Positions 34,931-45,991 of a stretch of DNA of 64,000 bases are shown piece by piece. The stretch is from Persicaria tinctoria. Its lineage: Eukaryota; Streptophyta; Magnoliopsida; Caryophyllales; Polygonaceae. Location: assembly GCA_037127255.1 (NCBI GenBank), contig JBANSL010000002.1, forward strand, positions 5,748,001 through 5,812,000, in the 5' to 3' direction. The notes beneath the pieces are model-generated. The model did no database searches. It saw only the letters and a program-made list of their open reading frames with translations, and was not told the DNA's origin. The translations under genes were made by a program, and so were the position numbers. Positions within the stretch are counted from its first letter, which is position 1, and every line of letters starts with the position of its first letter.

Positions 34931-35075
34931 TATTAAATCACGGTGGGTCATCCGACGTGGGGGCACGCACGCCCAAGCGCAAACGTGCTAACCAAGCCGA
35001 GCACACAAGCCGTGTGGGGTTCCATCTTAAAACCAATTGGTGTTAGGTGGGGTAGCCCACCGGTTTATATGCAAG

Positions 35076-36156
35076 TAGGGTTGACATGGTACGATAACCA
35101 CTAAAAAATGATGATTACCACGTATCAACCACAAATTGGTGGTACGTAAATTTTTATACCACGTACCAACCACAAGTTGTGGTTACCGCATATGTGGTAA
35201 CCATGACTTGTGGTTACCATCGGTACATTACAATGGTTACCAAGCTGTAATTCTGTTTGTATTTTTTTGAAACCCCTTGGCTACCTTTCGGTAGTCATCA
35301 AAGTTATCGAACGGAAAAATAAAGTTACAAAAAATAATATGATTACCACCTATTAAAACTTCAAATAAATAAAGTTTACAACCTAAAGTACAAACCAATT
35401 CAAACCAGCCAAGTTCAAAATCTTGAAACAAACCAAAGTTAATTGTTCAAACATTCAAAATGTTCGTGCAAGTTCAAACAAAACAAGTTCAAAGTCTTCA
35501 AACATTCAAAATATTCCTAGTGTTTCTAGTAGAAAATGTAGAAATGACCAATTTAGGTCAAAATCAAAACACAAAATATAAATTAAAAACATAAAACTTA
35601 AAGGTAATAACAACAAAACATTAAATAAAAAAATTAATACATATACGTGGTAATCATGGTAGTCATCTAAGTTATCGAACGGAAAAATAAAGTTACAAAA
35701 AATAATATGATTACCACCTATTAAAACTTCAAATAAATAAAGTTTACAACCTAAAGTACAAACCAATTCAAACCAGCCAAGTTCAAAATCTTGAAACAAA
35801 CCAAAGTTAATTGTTCAAACATTCAAAATGTTCGTGCAAGTTCAAACAAAACAAGTTCAAAGTCTTCAAACATTCAAAATATTCCTAGTGTTTCTAGTAG
35901 AAAATGTAGAAATGACCAATTTAGGTCAAAATCAAAACACAAAATATAAATTAAAAACATAAAACTTAAAGGTAATAACAACAAAACATTAAATAAAAAA
36001 ATTAATACATATACGTGGTAATCATGGTATTCAGATTTCATTACCATTACCCTACCATCTTCACGTGGTTACCACCAAGATGGTTACCACCGTGTGGTTA
36101 CCAACATAGTCGGTTTGTGGTTGGTATGACAATTTTCGTACCATTTGCCAACCCTA
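35076..36156. mobile_element. Non-autonomous hAT, GGTAACC family
   Basis: Ends TAGGGTTGACATGGTACG and, reversed, TAGGGTTGGCAAATGGTACG, with a perfect 8-bp duplication TATGCAAG (35,068-35,075 and 36,157-36,164). Subterminal regions are packed with GGTAACCA and TGGTTACC words. The 1,081 bp include a 368-bp internal duplication. A second family member is at 63,116-63,872. Both carry a similar 64-codon frame (minus strand here, 35,431 to 35,237). Confidence 0.9.
35291..36026. repeat. 368-bp internal tandem duplication
   Basis: GTTATCGAACGG at 35,303 recurs at 35,671, and everything between is repeated almost without change up to TACGTGGTAATCATGGTA. The near-identity means the duplication is recent, later than the split from the 63-kb copy, which has one unit. 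Confidence 0.93.
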
Positions 36157-36310
36157 TATGCAAGTGTTGGATTTACTTTCTAATCAATGTGGGACAAATC
36201 CCAAATCATATTCTCCACACACCCCCTCATGTGCAACTGTCTCGCCACGCATTTTGCCAGCCAATTAGAGACCAGGAATCCAAACCACACCGCACCTTAG
36301 CCGAACCTCG

Positions 36311-36322
36311 GCTCTGATACCA
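36311..36322 (-). promoter_or_regulatory. TRIM primer-binding site
   Basis: On the minus strand TGGTATCAGAGC directly follows the 5' LTR. It is complementary to the 3' end of plant initiator methionine tRNA, the usual primer for such elements. Confidence 0.88.
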
Positions 36323-36914
36323 TATTAAATCACAGTGGGTCATTCGACGTGGAGGGCCACGCACGCCCAAGCGCAAACGCGCTTACCAAGCCGAGCACAC
36401 AAGCCGTGTGGGGTTCCATTCTAAAACCAATTGGTGTTAGGTGGGGTAATCCATCGGCTTATATGCAAGGCTTGGATTTACTTTCTAATCAAAGTGGGAC
36501 AAATCCAAATTATATTCTCCACAATTACTAATTGCATGAAATTATTTTAAAAAAAATATTTAAAATTTTGATATTTTATATATTTTTAAATTTTATTAAA
36601 AATTACGAGAAATAATAAAAATAAAATATTTAAGATAAGATATAGTCTATAATTATAAGCACTCGACTTTATGAACCACGTCTTTATTATGAGCATTTTA
36701 AAATTACCACAAAAGTACCAAATCATGATATTTTTAATTTAAAGTCCGAAATCGATCCGATTTGACCCGAAATAAGATCAAATCCGAATTCAAGTCAACT
36801 CAGATTTCACTGTGACCCATTTTACTCGAAATTCGAAATGGTATCTCAAACCCAATCTGAATGACCGATTGACGGGTCATAGTCGTAGAACCAATGAGAA
36901 GGTGTTAAGAAATA

Positions 36915-37391
36915 CTCCCTCTGTCTCGTATTAAATGACGTTTATCTTTTTTCTGCACGTTTTTTAAGGAACGAAAAACTCTATAAAATATTAATTTTTT
37001 AATTAATTTTTTTATATATTTTTATACTAACTACTAATAAATATCAAATTATATAAACAAAAATAATTAAAAAAATACTCCCTCCGTTTCCTTTTAAGTG
37101 ACTTTTTACTATTCATGCACGTTTTTTAAGGTGCGAAAAACTATATGAAATAATAATTTTTCAAAATATTTTTTTCGATAATCTCATACTTATTGATGAT
37201 AAGTATAATATTATGAAAAAAATATTATTAAAATATTAATATTTAATATAGTTTTTATCGTTCTAAAACTACGTGCATGACTTGAAAAAGTCACTTAATA
37301 GGAAACGGAGGGAGTAATATTTTATAGAGTTTTCTGCTCCTTACAAAACCTGTCGAAAAGTAAAATGACATTTAATTTGAGACAGAGAGAG
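36915..37391. mobile_element. Stowaway MITE, outer of a nested pair
   Basis: Ends CTCCCTCTGTCTCGTATTAA and its diverged inverse (TTTGAGACAGAGAGAG), flanked by TA at 36,913-36,914 and 37,392-37,393. It is interrupted by a second Stowaway at 37,078-37,314. Confidence 0.85.
37078..37314. mobile_element. Stowaway MITE, inner
   Basis: Ends CTCCCTCCGTTTCCTTTTAA / TAGGAAACGGAGGGAG with TA at 37,076-37,077 and 37,315-37,316. It is 237 bp and inserted in the outer element, so it is the younger of the two. Confidence 0.9.
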
Positions 37392-37689
37392 TAGTAATGA
37401 CTTTTGTCATGTCTGAAAATTAGTTCACGACACTATCACCACCTATGAGTGTGTGATGAGTGAAATATAGAAATGCACAAATTAACGTTTGAGAACGACA
37501 AAACGAAACTAAACTGACCTGTGAAATTTGAATAGTTGTATGTCAGTTCAAAACTAATGGTCTCCATCTCCACGACCCCCCCTCCCCTATTGAATTATGA
37601 GCAATTATGAATTATCCATCTCTGTAAAATTCGATTCGATAAGTATTAAATTTAAAAAGAAAAAAAAACTGTTTAGAGATTAAATAGAG

Positions 37690-38082
37690 ATGAAATAAAA
37701 ATCAGATACAGCGCAATTGAAGCGAGTTCGTGGTGAGCTCTTGTTTCTCCCCCCTCACACTCGCCGTTTAATTCGCTTCCCTCTCCCTCCCTCTGTTTTT
37801 CTCTCTACTATCTCCATCTCGCTCTCTCTAACTTCTTCTTCTTCTCTTCTCCCCACCTTTTCTTTCTGTTTGATCATTACTTTCTGAATTGCAATCGAAC
37901 CCCTTAAATTGGATCTCCACGCCCACAAATCCGGTACGTTTCCTGCTCCACTGTTTTCACTCTGTTCTTCCGAATTCGATTTTACCGGATTGAGTTTGTC
38001 TTAATCCGACTGAAATCGACGATTTTCTGGGGTTTCAGATTCTATCTCTGCAGTACATGGGTGAGTCAGGCTCCCAAGGAAG
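37690..38082 (+). promoter_or_regulatory. Leader of the DUF707 gene with a 5'UTR intron
   Basis: A pyrimidine-rich leader (CTCTCTC and CTTCTTCTTC tracts, 37,740-37,850) ends at 37,933 with a donor CCG|GTACGT. The intron runs to an acceptor TTTCAG at 38,038, and exon 2 starts at 38,039 with the start codon at 38,083. Transcription start is estimated at about 37,690-37,750. Confidence 0.6.
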
Positions 38083-40764
38083 ATGATGGTTCATAAAAAT
38101 GTAAGCTTTTTTTGTTTCCCCTTTCTGTATTTGCGTTTTTATAAAAAAATCGAATCAATCCATTCCTTCCAGTTCTAATATGATACTATTATTTTTATAT
38201 CTAGCGTGAATCATACGATTGGGATGTCTTTGTGAATTAAACATGTTTTCTATCTTCCTGCCGGGATTGGCGATTTCCCCCAATAAATTATTGATTTATT
38301 GTTGACTTTTCTGCGATTTGTTTATGAATTTGATCGCTCCGCACATTCAATCCCAAATTGATCACTTGTAGAAACCCTTATGAAATGAAATCGTTCATGC
38401 CTATAAATCCCCATAGAGATTCTAAATTTCAATGAAGAAAGATTGATTTAAAAAAAAATAAAAAAAATTGAAGTCCATTTAGAGTGTGATTGGCTTGTCA
38501 ATTTGTGAGTTGTAGAGCTTTTATTGTGATTCAAGCAAGCTAATTGTAAGTTCTAGAGATGTGGTTTGAAAATTGATTTTTCCTCATCTGAAGAAATTAA
38601 GCATTGCTGGTTGAATTTTGCTTGTAAATTCCTGGCTGGTACTTCTGACTTACTCGGTTTTATCGTATGATATCGCAATGGATTCTCAGTTTTCGGCAGA
38701 CCTCAAGGGCAGGAGATCATGTCTATGCATTCTTCAAGCAGCTTCAGTCCTTTTCTTAGTCTACTTTTTAGGAGGTGTGGTTATATTACCGCGGTGGAGA
38801 TTGGTAAAATGCTAGAATACTTTTCCTTATCACCGTATCTCTTTGTTTGATTTCATAGTTACACCGTCTTTTTCAGCAGAAAACGTCGTCATTAGCGATG
38901 GCTGAGAGCGTGATTCCATCGCTGACAGACGGATTACCTTCAGACAACTTAGTAACCAACAGAATACCGCCTCCCAACTCAGCAACTGTCAGATTATCGG
39001 CTGACAACTTACCCACTGCTGGATTATCTGCTGAACACTTAGCAGCAACTGCTGGATTACCTGCTGACAAAGTAGTTGCTGACATATGCGAGGTTGGCAA
39101 CCTATCATGCTTTTTGACCATCTTATAGTGCTTTGTTGCTGACAGTTTTTTGCTGTTTCAGAATAAGTGCAGACCTCGTGGAAGCGAATCCTTACCCGAG
39201 GCTATTGTCAAGAAGGTTTCGAACCTAGAAATGCGACCCTTATGGGGTTACCCTAAGGTACAAATCTCAGAAACAATGTCTTTTGCTGAATGGTAGTTTT
39301 CTGATACTCTGAATTTGTGCAACCAGAAGCGCCCTCCGTCGCTGAATCTGCTGGCTCTTTCGGTTGGGATCAAGCAGAAGCTGCTTGTGAATGAAATGGT
39401 TAACAAGGTGGTTATCTGAACCATACTCATTTCGCGGTTTAAGAGCAGACCTATGTAACAATGTTAATGCTTTCTCGCAGTTTCTAGCCAATGATTTCGT
39501 GGTAATGCTTTTCCATTACGATGCCAATGTCGATGAATGGAAGACGTTTGAATGGAGTGACAAGGTCATACACATATCTGTAGCCAACCAAACTAAATGG
39601 TATCCCTACATTATGTCCTTCTCTAACTTCCTACGAGCTGTCTATGAGCACATTTTTTAACTCGGTACTGTTACTATTAGGTGGTTTGCAAAGCGGTTTT
39701 TACATCCAGATATACTTGTTGATTACGAATACATTTTCCTATGGGACGAAGATCTTGGAGTGGATAACTTCAATCCTAGACGGTTCGTCAAGATACTTTC
39801 CTGCTACTTTCGCCTTTTTGATCATCTCAAGGAGCTCTCTTAGCTTGTGTGTTTCAGGTATATGGACATAGTTAAAAAAGAAGGTCTTCACATATCACAG
39901 CCAGCACTTGATGCTAACAGGTCAGAGGTTCATCACCAGATTACTGCCCGAGGGAGGACGGGGAGGGTTCACAGGAGGACTTACAAGCCCGGTGAGTGCT
40001 ATTCGAACAGTACAGCACCTCCTTGCACCGGGTAACGATTAACCAATCTTAAACATTAGAGCATGAGAACATATTTTGACTGAACCATGAACTGATCAAC
40101 TTCGATGCAATGGCGTTTCTCAGGTGGATAGAACTCATGGCTCCTGTCTTCTCCAAGGCAGCATGGCGCTGTGTGTGGTATTTGATCCAGGTTTGCCCTC
40201 TATGTCCCGGCCAGCTTGTTGACGAGATTCGGTTTCAGATACTCAGTTCATTGGTTGAATTGTTTATGTTTTTGGTATCGTTTTCAGAATGATCTGATTC
40301 ACGCTTGGGGTCTAGATATGCATCTAGGATACTGTGCTCAGGTACACGATATATCGTCTTGGATAGCATCTGTATGTCTGGCTTTTGGCTTCTTCGGTTT
40401 CTGATTTTCACACCCTCTTTTTCCAGGGCGAGCGTATGCAAACTATTGGCGTTGTTGATGCCGAGTACATCGTTCACCATGGCCTGCCTACACTCGGAGA
40501 ACCCAAGGAAATCAAGGTACTTATTACTTATTAGCCTTAAATGTACACAGTCTTGTTCATTTTTCGTCACCTATGTTTTATAGTTACATTGTTTGGAAAT
40601 TGTAGGAACCTAACAACCATCGTGTACTCGACAAGAGAGTTGAGGTACGAAGGCAGTCATACAACGAGTACAAGGTGTTCAGAAGGCGATGGGCAGACGC
40701 TGTCAGCAAGGACAAGTGTTGGAAAGACCCGTATAACGAACCCATAAAGGCGATAATATACTAA
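38083..40764 (+). CDS. DUF707 family protein (LKR trans-splicing-related type)
   Basis: Coding exons 38083-38100, 38690-38803, 38877-39092, 39162-39257, 39327-39407, 39481-39599, 39681-39782, 39858-40031, 40124-40190, 40288-40341, 40427-40516 and 40606-40764 join in frame to 429 aa. A single helix (about residues 17-39) follows a short basic start, as in a type II membrane protein. A Ser/Pro/Leu-rich stalk (about 45-115) leads to the DUF707 domain: CRPRGSESLPE, LEMRPLWGYP, HYDANVDEW, FLWDEDLGVDNFNPRRYM, APPCTGWIELMAPVFS, NDLIHAWGLDM, and RRWADAVSKDKCW. The DED motif in a WDED context hints at a glycosyltransferase-like fold; function is unproven. The start could be Met1 or the adjacent Met2. 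A duplicated fragment lies at 29,808-30,083. Confidence 0.92.
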
Positions 40765-41152
40765 GCCGATGTCCATAGCAATTCATGATAGGGAAGATTG
40801 AAGGTGCACATATACCAAAACTTTTCGGAACAAGGAGTGCCAAGGTAGGGATTTAGTCCTGCGGTTTTTGCCTGGTTGCTGTACAGTTATAGACGCGTAC
40901 AAGAACATATATACATGGCAGGAAAAGGGATCTATTGTCTAAGAATACACACACATTCTTTTGTTCGCGGGGCTGGATGGAGGATCGGATCGGATCACCC
41001 CCATGCCCTCGATCAGCTCGAATAAAATCTTGGAGGCTTTGGTACAAATAGGGTTAACACTGGATCAGTATATATATACTTGTTGAGTTTTTATGAGTCC
41101 ATTGTCTTAGGTTGTTACCCTCTATTTGTGGGTTATTTTTCATTGCTTGGAG

Positions 41153-41222
41153 AACACTGAAAAGATGCACTTTTTTCACACAAGGCAAACACTGAAAAGA
41201 TGCACTTTTTTCACACAAGGCA
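41153..41222. repeat. 35-bp perfect tandem duplication
   Basis: AACACTGAAAAGATGCACTT through ACACAAGGCA is repeated once, downstream of the DUF707 stop and its probable 3' UTR. Confidence 0.9.
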
Positions 41223-41439
41223 AAGGCAACCTAACAAGTATCAATTCAATCAATGTGCCTAATTTGCACCTTGGGTCAGGTTTTGTGAATTAATTGTACA
41301 TCCATTATCTTGAAAATAATTTCATATATAAAATCCAGTATGTAAAACATTGGACATGAATTGGCAAAATAACATCATTTTCATTGGAGGATCAACTATG
41401 CATCTTTACTTCCCATAGGACTCCTGAAGTACCGCACTG

Positions 41440-41650
41440 GTTAGCAGTGCTACTGTTTGGTGTTGCTTGACTTTGGTTCTTAGTATTTTGTCCCCATTGT
41501 GTTAGGGTTACGTTTACTTGTTCGTCCGGAATTGTATGCTTGTCACTGTTTGTTTTGCACCTTTTTATTTTACGTTGTACGTTAGACGGTTCGTTGTTTG
41601 TCGACTTTGTCAGCCTCTCGAGCCACGTCTGTCTATCCCTCGAAAAACAT
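41440..41650 (+). mobile_element. LINE 3'-tail fragment, sense
   Basis: The order of words (GTTAGACGGTTCGTTGTTTG, TCGACTTTGTCAGCCTCTCG, CTGTCTATCCCTCGAAAA) matches the minus-strand tails at 266-620 and 52,231-52,640. No coding sequence is visible. Confidence 0.45.
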
Positions 41651-42246
41651 CATTTTCTTTATAAAACAACTTAATTTCATAAAATCATACACTAAGATTA
41701 TATGGCTTAACTTATAGAGACCTTCACCAACTTAATGAACATTACTATCTTCACCAACTTAACCTTCAAGGATCGACATGCTCTGGTTTATCAGATTTAA
41801 TGGTTACGGTTCCCCAACCTTGAACATAAATGGTCCTGAAAATTCTATTATTTTGTAGGCCAACTCTTTATTTTATGGTCCATATATATCTTTAATTTAT
41901 GTACAATAACTTTTTGTTATATAATCACAAGTCATCGAACTTGTTGTATGCTCTCATTTATGTAAAATGCATTATTCATGTGATATTAATTACAATGCAT
42001 ACTGCAATGGTACTTTAATTTTCTCCAAGTAAACAACTCATAACCTCCCTTTTTGTGTAGCTGAGGCTGAGGCTGCTGAGCTAATCATATCTAAATCAAG
42101 GGACTTAATTAATTAATTGCTCAACCCCAACTGCCACCAACCTCTAAACATGGAACTATGGAAGTGGGAGCTGAGTAACCCACAGCCCACGTTGCAGTTA
42201 CAACAAACTCATCAATATTTAGCCTTTTAAATTAGAACCCTAAACC
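41651..42246. other. Intergenic DNA, no gene seen
   Basis: AT-rich; nothing recognisable apart from ordinary simple sequence. Confidence 0.5.
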
Positions 42247-42629
42247 TAGGGCTAGCTGTTATATGAACTGAACAGCTCGAGCTCGGCTCGAAATAACTCG
42301 ACTCGAGCTTGCTCATTTATTTAAACAAGCCGAGCTTGAACAAAATTTTAAGCTCGGTTGAAAGCTCAGCTCGTTCGAATAAAGCTCGAATAGCTCGAAT
42401 TCTATGGAATTTCTAAAATTTCATTTAATTTAACATGTTATAGCCAAATAGAACTACTTAAAGCTCTAAAAAAGTTCGGATCGAGCTCGTTCATTTTCTA
42501 AACAAGCTGAGCTTGAACAAAATAAAAAGCTCATTTAAAAATTAGGCTCGGCTCGGCTTAAGCTCGTTTAACAAACGAACAAGCTTGAACATGGCAAGCT
42601 CGGCTCGTTCAGCTCGAATAACACCCCTA
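42247..42629. mobile_element. hAT MITE with GAGCTCG-rich body
   Basis: A perfect 8-bp duplication CCTAAACC (42,239-42,246 and 42,630-42,637) flanks ends TAGGGCTAGCTGTTAT and, reversed, TAGGGGTGTTATTCGAGC. The body is full of AGCTCG, GCTCGGCTCG and CAAGCTTGAAC words in both orientations. It is 383 bp and non-coding. Confidence 0.82.
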
Positions 42630-42689
42630 CCTAAACCCCCATCCCCGTCCCTTCAAAGGAAATATTCTCTTCCACCTCGCCCCCATAAA

Positions 42690-43127
42690 CAGAGGCGGAT
42701 CCTCTTTAGGGCCAGTGGTGACAGTCGCCCCCCAATCGAAAATGAAATTTAACTTACATATTCCTCTCGTCGATAGCTTCGATTTGATATATTATAAGCT
42801 CAAATCCGATATCTAAGTAAAAAATTATAAGTGTTTCAAATTTCAACACTGAATTACAATATTTTCTACATCATTTACCAAACCGATATATTTTTATTAT
42901 AATTATCATTTATTAATTTCATATCTTAATAATATAACTATATTCGAGAACTTCAAATTAAGAGGTTATATTGAAATATTTGAAAACCATGAAATAAATC
43001 ATGCAAGTTCAGGATACATAATATTGATGATTTTTCGGAAAAGAAAAATTAGGGTTTGATTTTACATACAATATTTTTTATCGTAATTTTTCGCTATCTC
43101 ATTCCACAAGTTCATGATCCGTCACTG
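42690..43127. mobile_element. hAT MITE with CAGAGGCGGATC ends
   Basis: A perfect 8-bp duplication CCCATAAA (42,682-42,689 and 43,128-43,135) flanks ends CAGAGGCGGATCCTC and, reversed, CAGTGACGGATCATG. It is 438 bp with an AT-rich core. Its ends resemble those of the 4.46-kb element at 11,527. Confidence 0.83.
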
Positions 43128-43369
43128 CCCATAAATGTACCAAATGAGACCAATTGGGGGTTTCCATTCTTGAGTTACAATTCCAAGCAATATGAGATGC
43201 AGTCCGTGAGATATCCATCAAAATAACTTAATATTCTCTTGAGTTTCGATGAAGTTTCATACTACGTATGTTAAAATTTGAAAAATATCTCACCTATATT
43301 ATAAAGTCGATGAATTATTCCTCTAACTGACCAATTTGAATTTACAAATAAAATATACTATTCTCGATC

Positions 43370-43560
43370 TTCATTCCTTTTTAAGTGACTTTTTCTATCT
43401 ACATACGTTTTTTAGAATTTTTATTTGGATACTGATCTTTTTAAAACGATAAAAACTATGTAAAATGTCAAAATTTTAAATTAATTTTTCTAAAATAATG
43501 TCATTCTAAAAAAGTGCATATGAATAAAAAAAAAAAGTCACTTAGAAAAGAACATATACG
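43370..43560. mobile_element. Degenerate Stowaway-like hairpin
   Basis: TTTTTAAGTGACTTTTTCTA and, near the right end, AAAAAAGTCACTTAGAAAAG form inverted arms like those of the inner Stowaway at 37,078, but the CTCCCTCCGT termini are eroded. Confidence 0.5.
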
Positions 43561-43758
43561 ATCTACATTTATATACAAAAGGGACATGGCAAAAAATATA
43601 CTAGGAAATACAGAGTACTTGGTAAATAACAATATAGTAACAGCGGATAGATATGTTGTATGCTTTGACAGTCTTCTGTATGCCGACTTGTTCGTCATTA
43701 AAATTTAGCTCGAATTCTTGCTTAATAGTAAAAAAATACTCCGTAGTAGTATTAATTA

Positions 43759-43991
43759 CTCCCTCCGTTCATCAATATAAGATCACTTCACTTTTGCACG
43801 TATTTTAAGAAGCAAAAAACTATATAAAATATTAATTTTTTAATTAATTTTTTCCACAATATAGTATGTATTATTAATAAATATTATATTACGGAAAAAA
43901 CTTTTGCAAAAAAATTAATATTTTATATAGTTTTTTACTCATTAAAATACGTGCAAAAAGTCAACAATCTTATATTTGTGAACGGAGGGAG
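43759..43991. mobile_element. Stowaway MITE
   Basis: Ends CTCCCTCCGTTCATCAATAT and its inverse, flanked by TA at 43,757-43,758 and 43,992-43,993. It is 233 bp and lies about 170 bp beyond the stop codon of the small cysteine-rich gene. Confidence 0.92.
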
Positions 43992-44160
43992 TATGTTATT
44001 ATCACTATTTATCCAAAGAACCTCACAGTTAATTAAAACCAGTACTGCTAATTACCCAGGTGAGTTTTTACTATTTGCAGGCACAGACAGCCAGCAAGCA
44101 AACAAACAAGGGGCACAGAAATTCACAAACCAAGTACACAACAGCTTGATCTGATCGAAC

Positions 44161-44636
44161 CTAAGCATGGCAGCCAAGGCAGTTGCAGGTCGTGGGTGTG
44201 AAAGAGCAAAACCCAAAAGGCCTCCCTGGTATGTTGCAGTTGATCGCATAGCAGCAAGGCAAAGGCAAGCAATACCCATCAGGCCCACCACAGCAGGTGC
44301 AAGCCGAGCATACCTGGAAGCTCCCAAGCTTCCTCCTTGTGTCATTCATCACCATCATCATCTCCACTTTCGTCTGATCGATCAATGGAACCAGTTCGAA
44401 CCCATCAGCTATTGTGCTATTCCCTATGCGCCCACTTGCCTGGAGAACGAAATTAGTGAAATTTCAGAGATACGGATACCCATCAAATTTGAAAATTCTC
44501 CCCCAAAATTCAGGGATTGAAATCAGGGATGGATCGATGCACTTACATTGGGTGGCTGTACTGGGTCGCAATTGGAGGTGGGGACGGAGGAGATCGCAAC
44601 AAGTGAGAGAAAGACGAAAACCCTAGAAATTGACAT
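44161..44636 (-). CDS. Small secreted cysteine-rich protein (DUF7866-like)
   Basis: Two exons, 44547-44636 and 44161-44439, join in phase 0 to 122 aa. The first exon encodes a signal peptide (MSISRVFVFLSLVAISSVPT) and a short linker. The second ends in a compact cysteine-rich domain: CSACTCCGGPDGYCLPLPCC, YAINCNIPGRPFGFC and CNCLGCHA, with 13 cysteines. This C-terminal pattern is conserved in small plant proteins of unknown function. Secretion to the apoplast is inferred from the signal peptide and absence of a membrane helix. The intron has donor AAT|GTAAGT and acceptor CTCCAG. The three-Met run (MMMV) is internal. The family name is recalled and not searched. Confidence 0.82.
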
Positions 44637-44700
44637 GTTAAAAGGTAAAAGCTTTGATTTTTCTCCTCCCCTTGCAGCGGATCTGAAATGGGTTTGGGGG

Positions 44701-44706
44701 TATATA
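44701..44706 (-). promoter_or_regulatory. TATA box of the cysteine-rich gene
   Basis: TATATA in the context CCCATATATACCCCC (minus strand) lies 65 bases upstream of the start codon. The leader contains no intron signal. Confidence 0.5.
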
Positions 44707-44759
44707 TGGGAATTGGATGGGGAGAGTGAGAAGTGAGTAAAGAAGTACTGATTTCGGTA

Positions 44760-45991
44760 ATAATTTGGGAAGAAGGGTGAGGGCTTACTGTACTACGGAG
44801 TACAACACAAGGGGAAAGTGAGAGTGGTATTGATGTGGCTTTGATTGAAGGAGAAGGTGTTGGTTGGGATTTTCAACTTTGCAAGGGAGAGTGTTATTGA
44901 TGTGGTTGTGGAGTCACCCATCACTCATCTGCAGGGTGAGATTGTTCATCGCCAACAAATAAACCCATCAAAGGTAAAGGTGGCCCCTTGTTGCCAGTTT
45001 TGTTCAAGTTGCTGCCTTGACCAGCCAGGCAAATCACACTTCATAAATGTTTTCTTCACTCTTCAGTTTGTTTTTGTTTTGACCGGGAAATAACTCCAAT
45101 CCAACTTTTTGCGGTAATGATCTTCTAGTTCGTATTTATATTCCAGTCTTTTTTTATTGGTTAAAATCAATTACAAAAGTACCCTATTTAATAAGAAAAA
45201 TAGTAAAATAATTCAACACATCCAATCAAGCGATACATATTATATAATGGACCTTAATTACTGACTAGGTGATCTCAACCTAACTTTTTGTATTGGGCAA
45301 ATCACAGAAAACCATCCGTAAATAAGGTAGGTTTGATAGGGGTTATTACAGGGAAAAAAATATTTCATCAAATACACGGTGGATCTACCGTCTTCGAAAG
45401 TCAGTGACTACATCACTCCCACAACTATTGAAAGCTGAAGTCAGCAAATCTAGAGGTCGGCATGTCTCTGTCATCTCCATTATCACCGGAAGCTGAAGTT
45501 GACATATTCATCACCCACACCGACATTATCATATGTCGACATATCCCCTTGCAAGCCTAAGTCAAAAGTCTTGAATTTAGCCTCGAAATTGCCTTCAAAT
45601 CAAACTTTCAGAGTTTCAGGGTATTTAGCTTGAAAAATGTCCTTGCTTAAAATTACGTTCGAAACCATTTAGTCTCATATTGACACTAATATCAGATGTT
45701 GACATATCCCCCTGCAAGCTGAAGTCGAATGTCTCGAATATAGCCCGAAAGTGCATTCAAAACAAACTTCCAGGCTAGATAAGAAACTATACAACTTTAA
45801 TTTTAAGTTTTTTATATCGGATTAAACATCATTGATTACATGCTAAGAGATTCCAAACGTTGTCTTTTTAAAAAATAACAATATAGATTGTTGTGTTAGA
45901 GTAAAGCGACATCATTTTGATTGTTTAAAGCGAAAAAATATACAATAAATGACATTACTTTGAATTAAAACACCATCATAGGCACGAAGGT
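44760..45991. other. Upstream and repeat DNA, no gene
   Basis: GAAGGAGAAGGTG and GTGTTATTGATGTGG words repeat near 44,820-44,910. At 45,420-45,775 a degenerate 165-bp unit (GTCGACATATCCCCTTGCAA and GTTGACATATCCCCCTGCAA) occurs twice. A piece like 4,145 (CACAGAAAACCATCC) starts at 45,303. No exon is supported. Confidence 0.45.

Larger units (their letters stand above)
34931..36523 (-). mobile_element. TRIM retrotransposon (minus strand) with a hAT inside its 3' LTR
   Basis: The 5' LTR is 36,323-36,523 (201 bp) and the 3' LTR is 34,931-36,219, interrupted by a hAT; without it the LTR is about 200 bp. The internal region of 103 bp holds only a primer-binding site (36,311-36,322) and a purine tract (36,220-36,230). 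The 5-bp duplication ATTAC flanks it at 34,926-34,930 and 36,524-36,528. LTRs start TGTGGAG and end TTTAATA, an unusual TG..TA. The original size was about 504 bp. It has no coding capacity, so it relied on another element's proteins. Confidence 0.88.

Noticed and set aside
34931..36523. Cassandra-type TRIM with 5S rRNA in the LTR
   Set aside because: LTR size is similar, but I could not see the 5S internal promoter boxes in either LTR.
44052..44345. 97-codon minus frame overlapping the cysteine-rich gene
   Set aside because: It is a shifted frame of exon 2; the spliced frame with signal peptide and conserved cysteines is clearly the gene.
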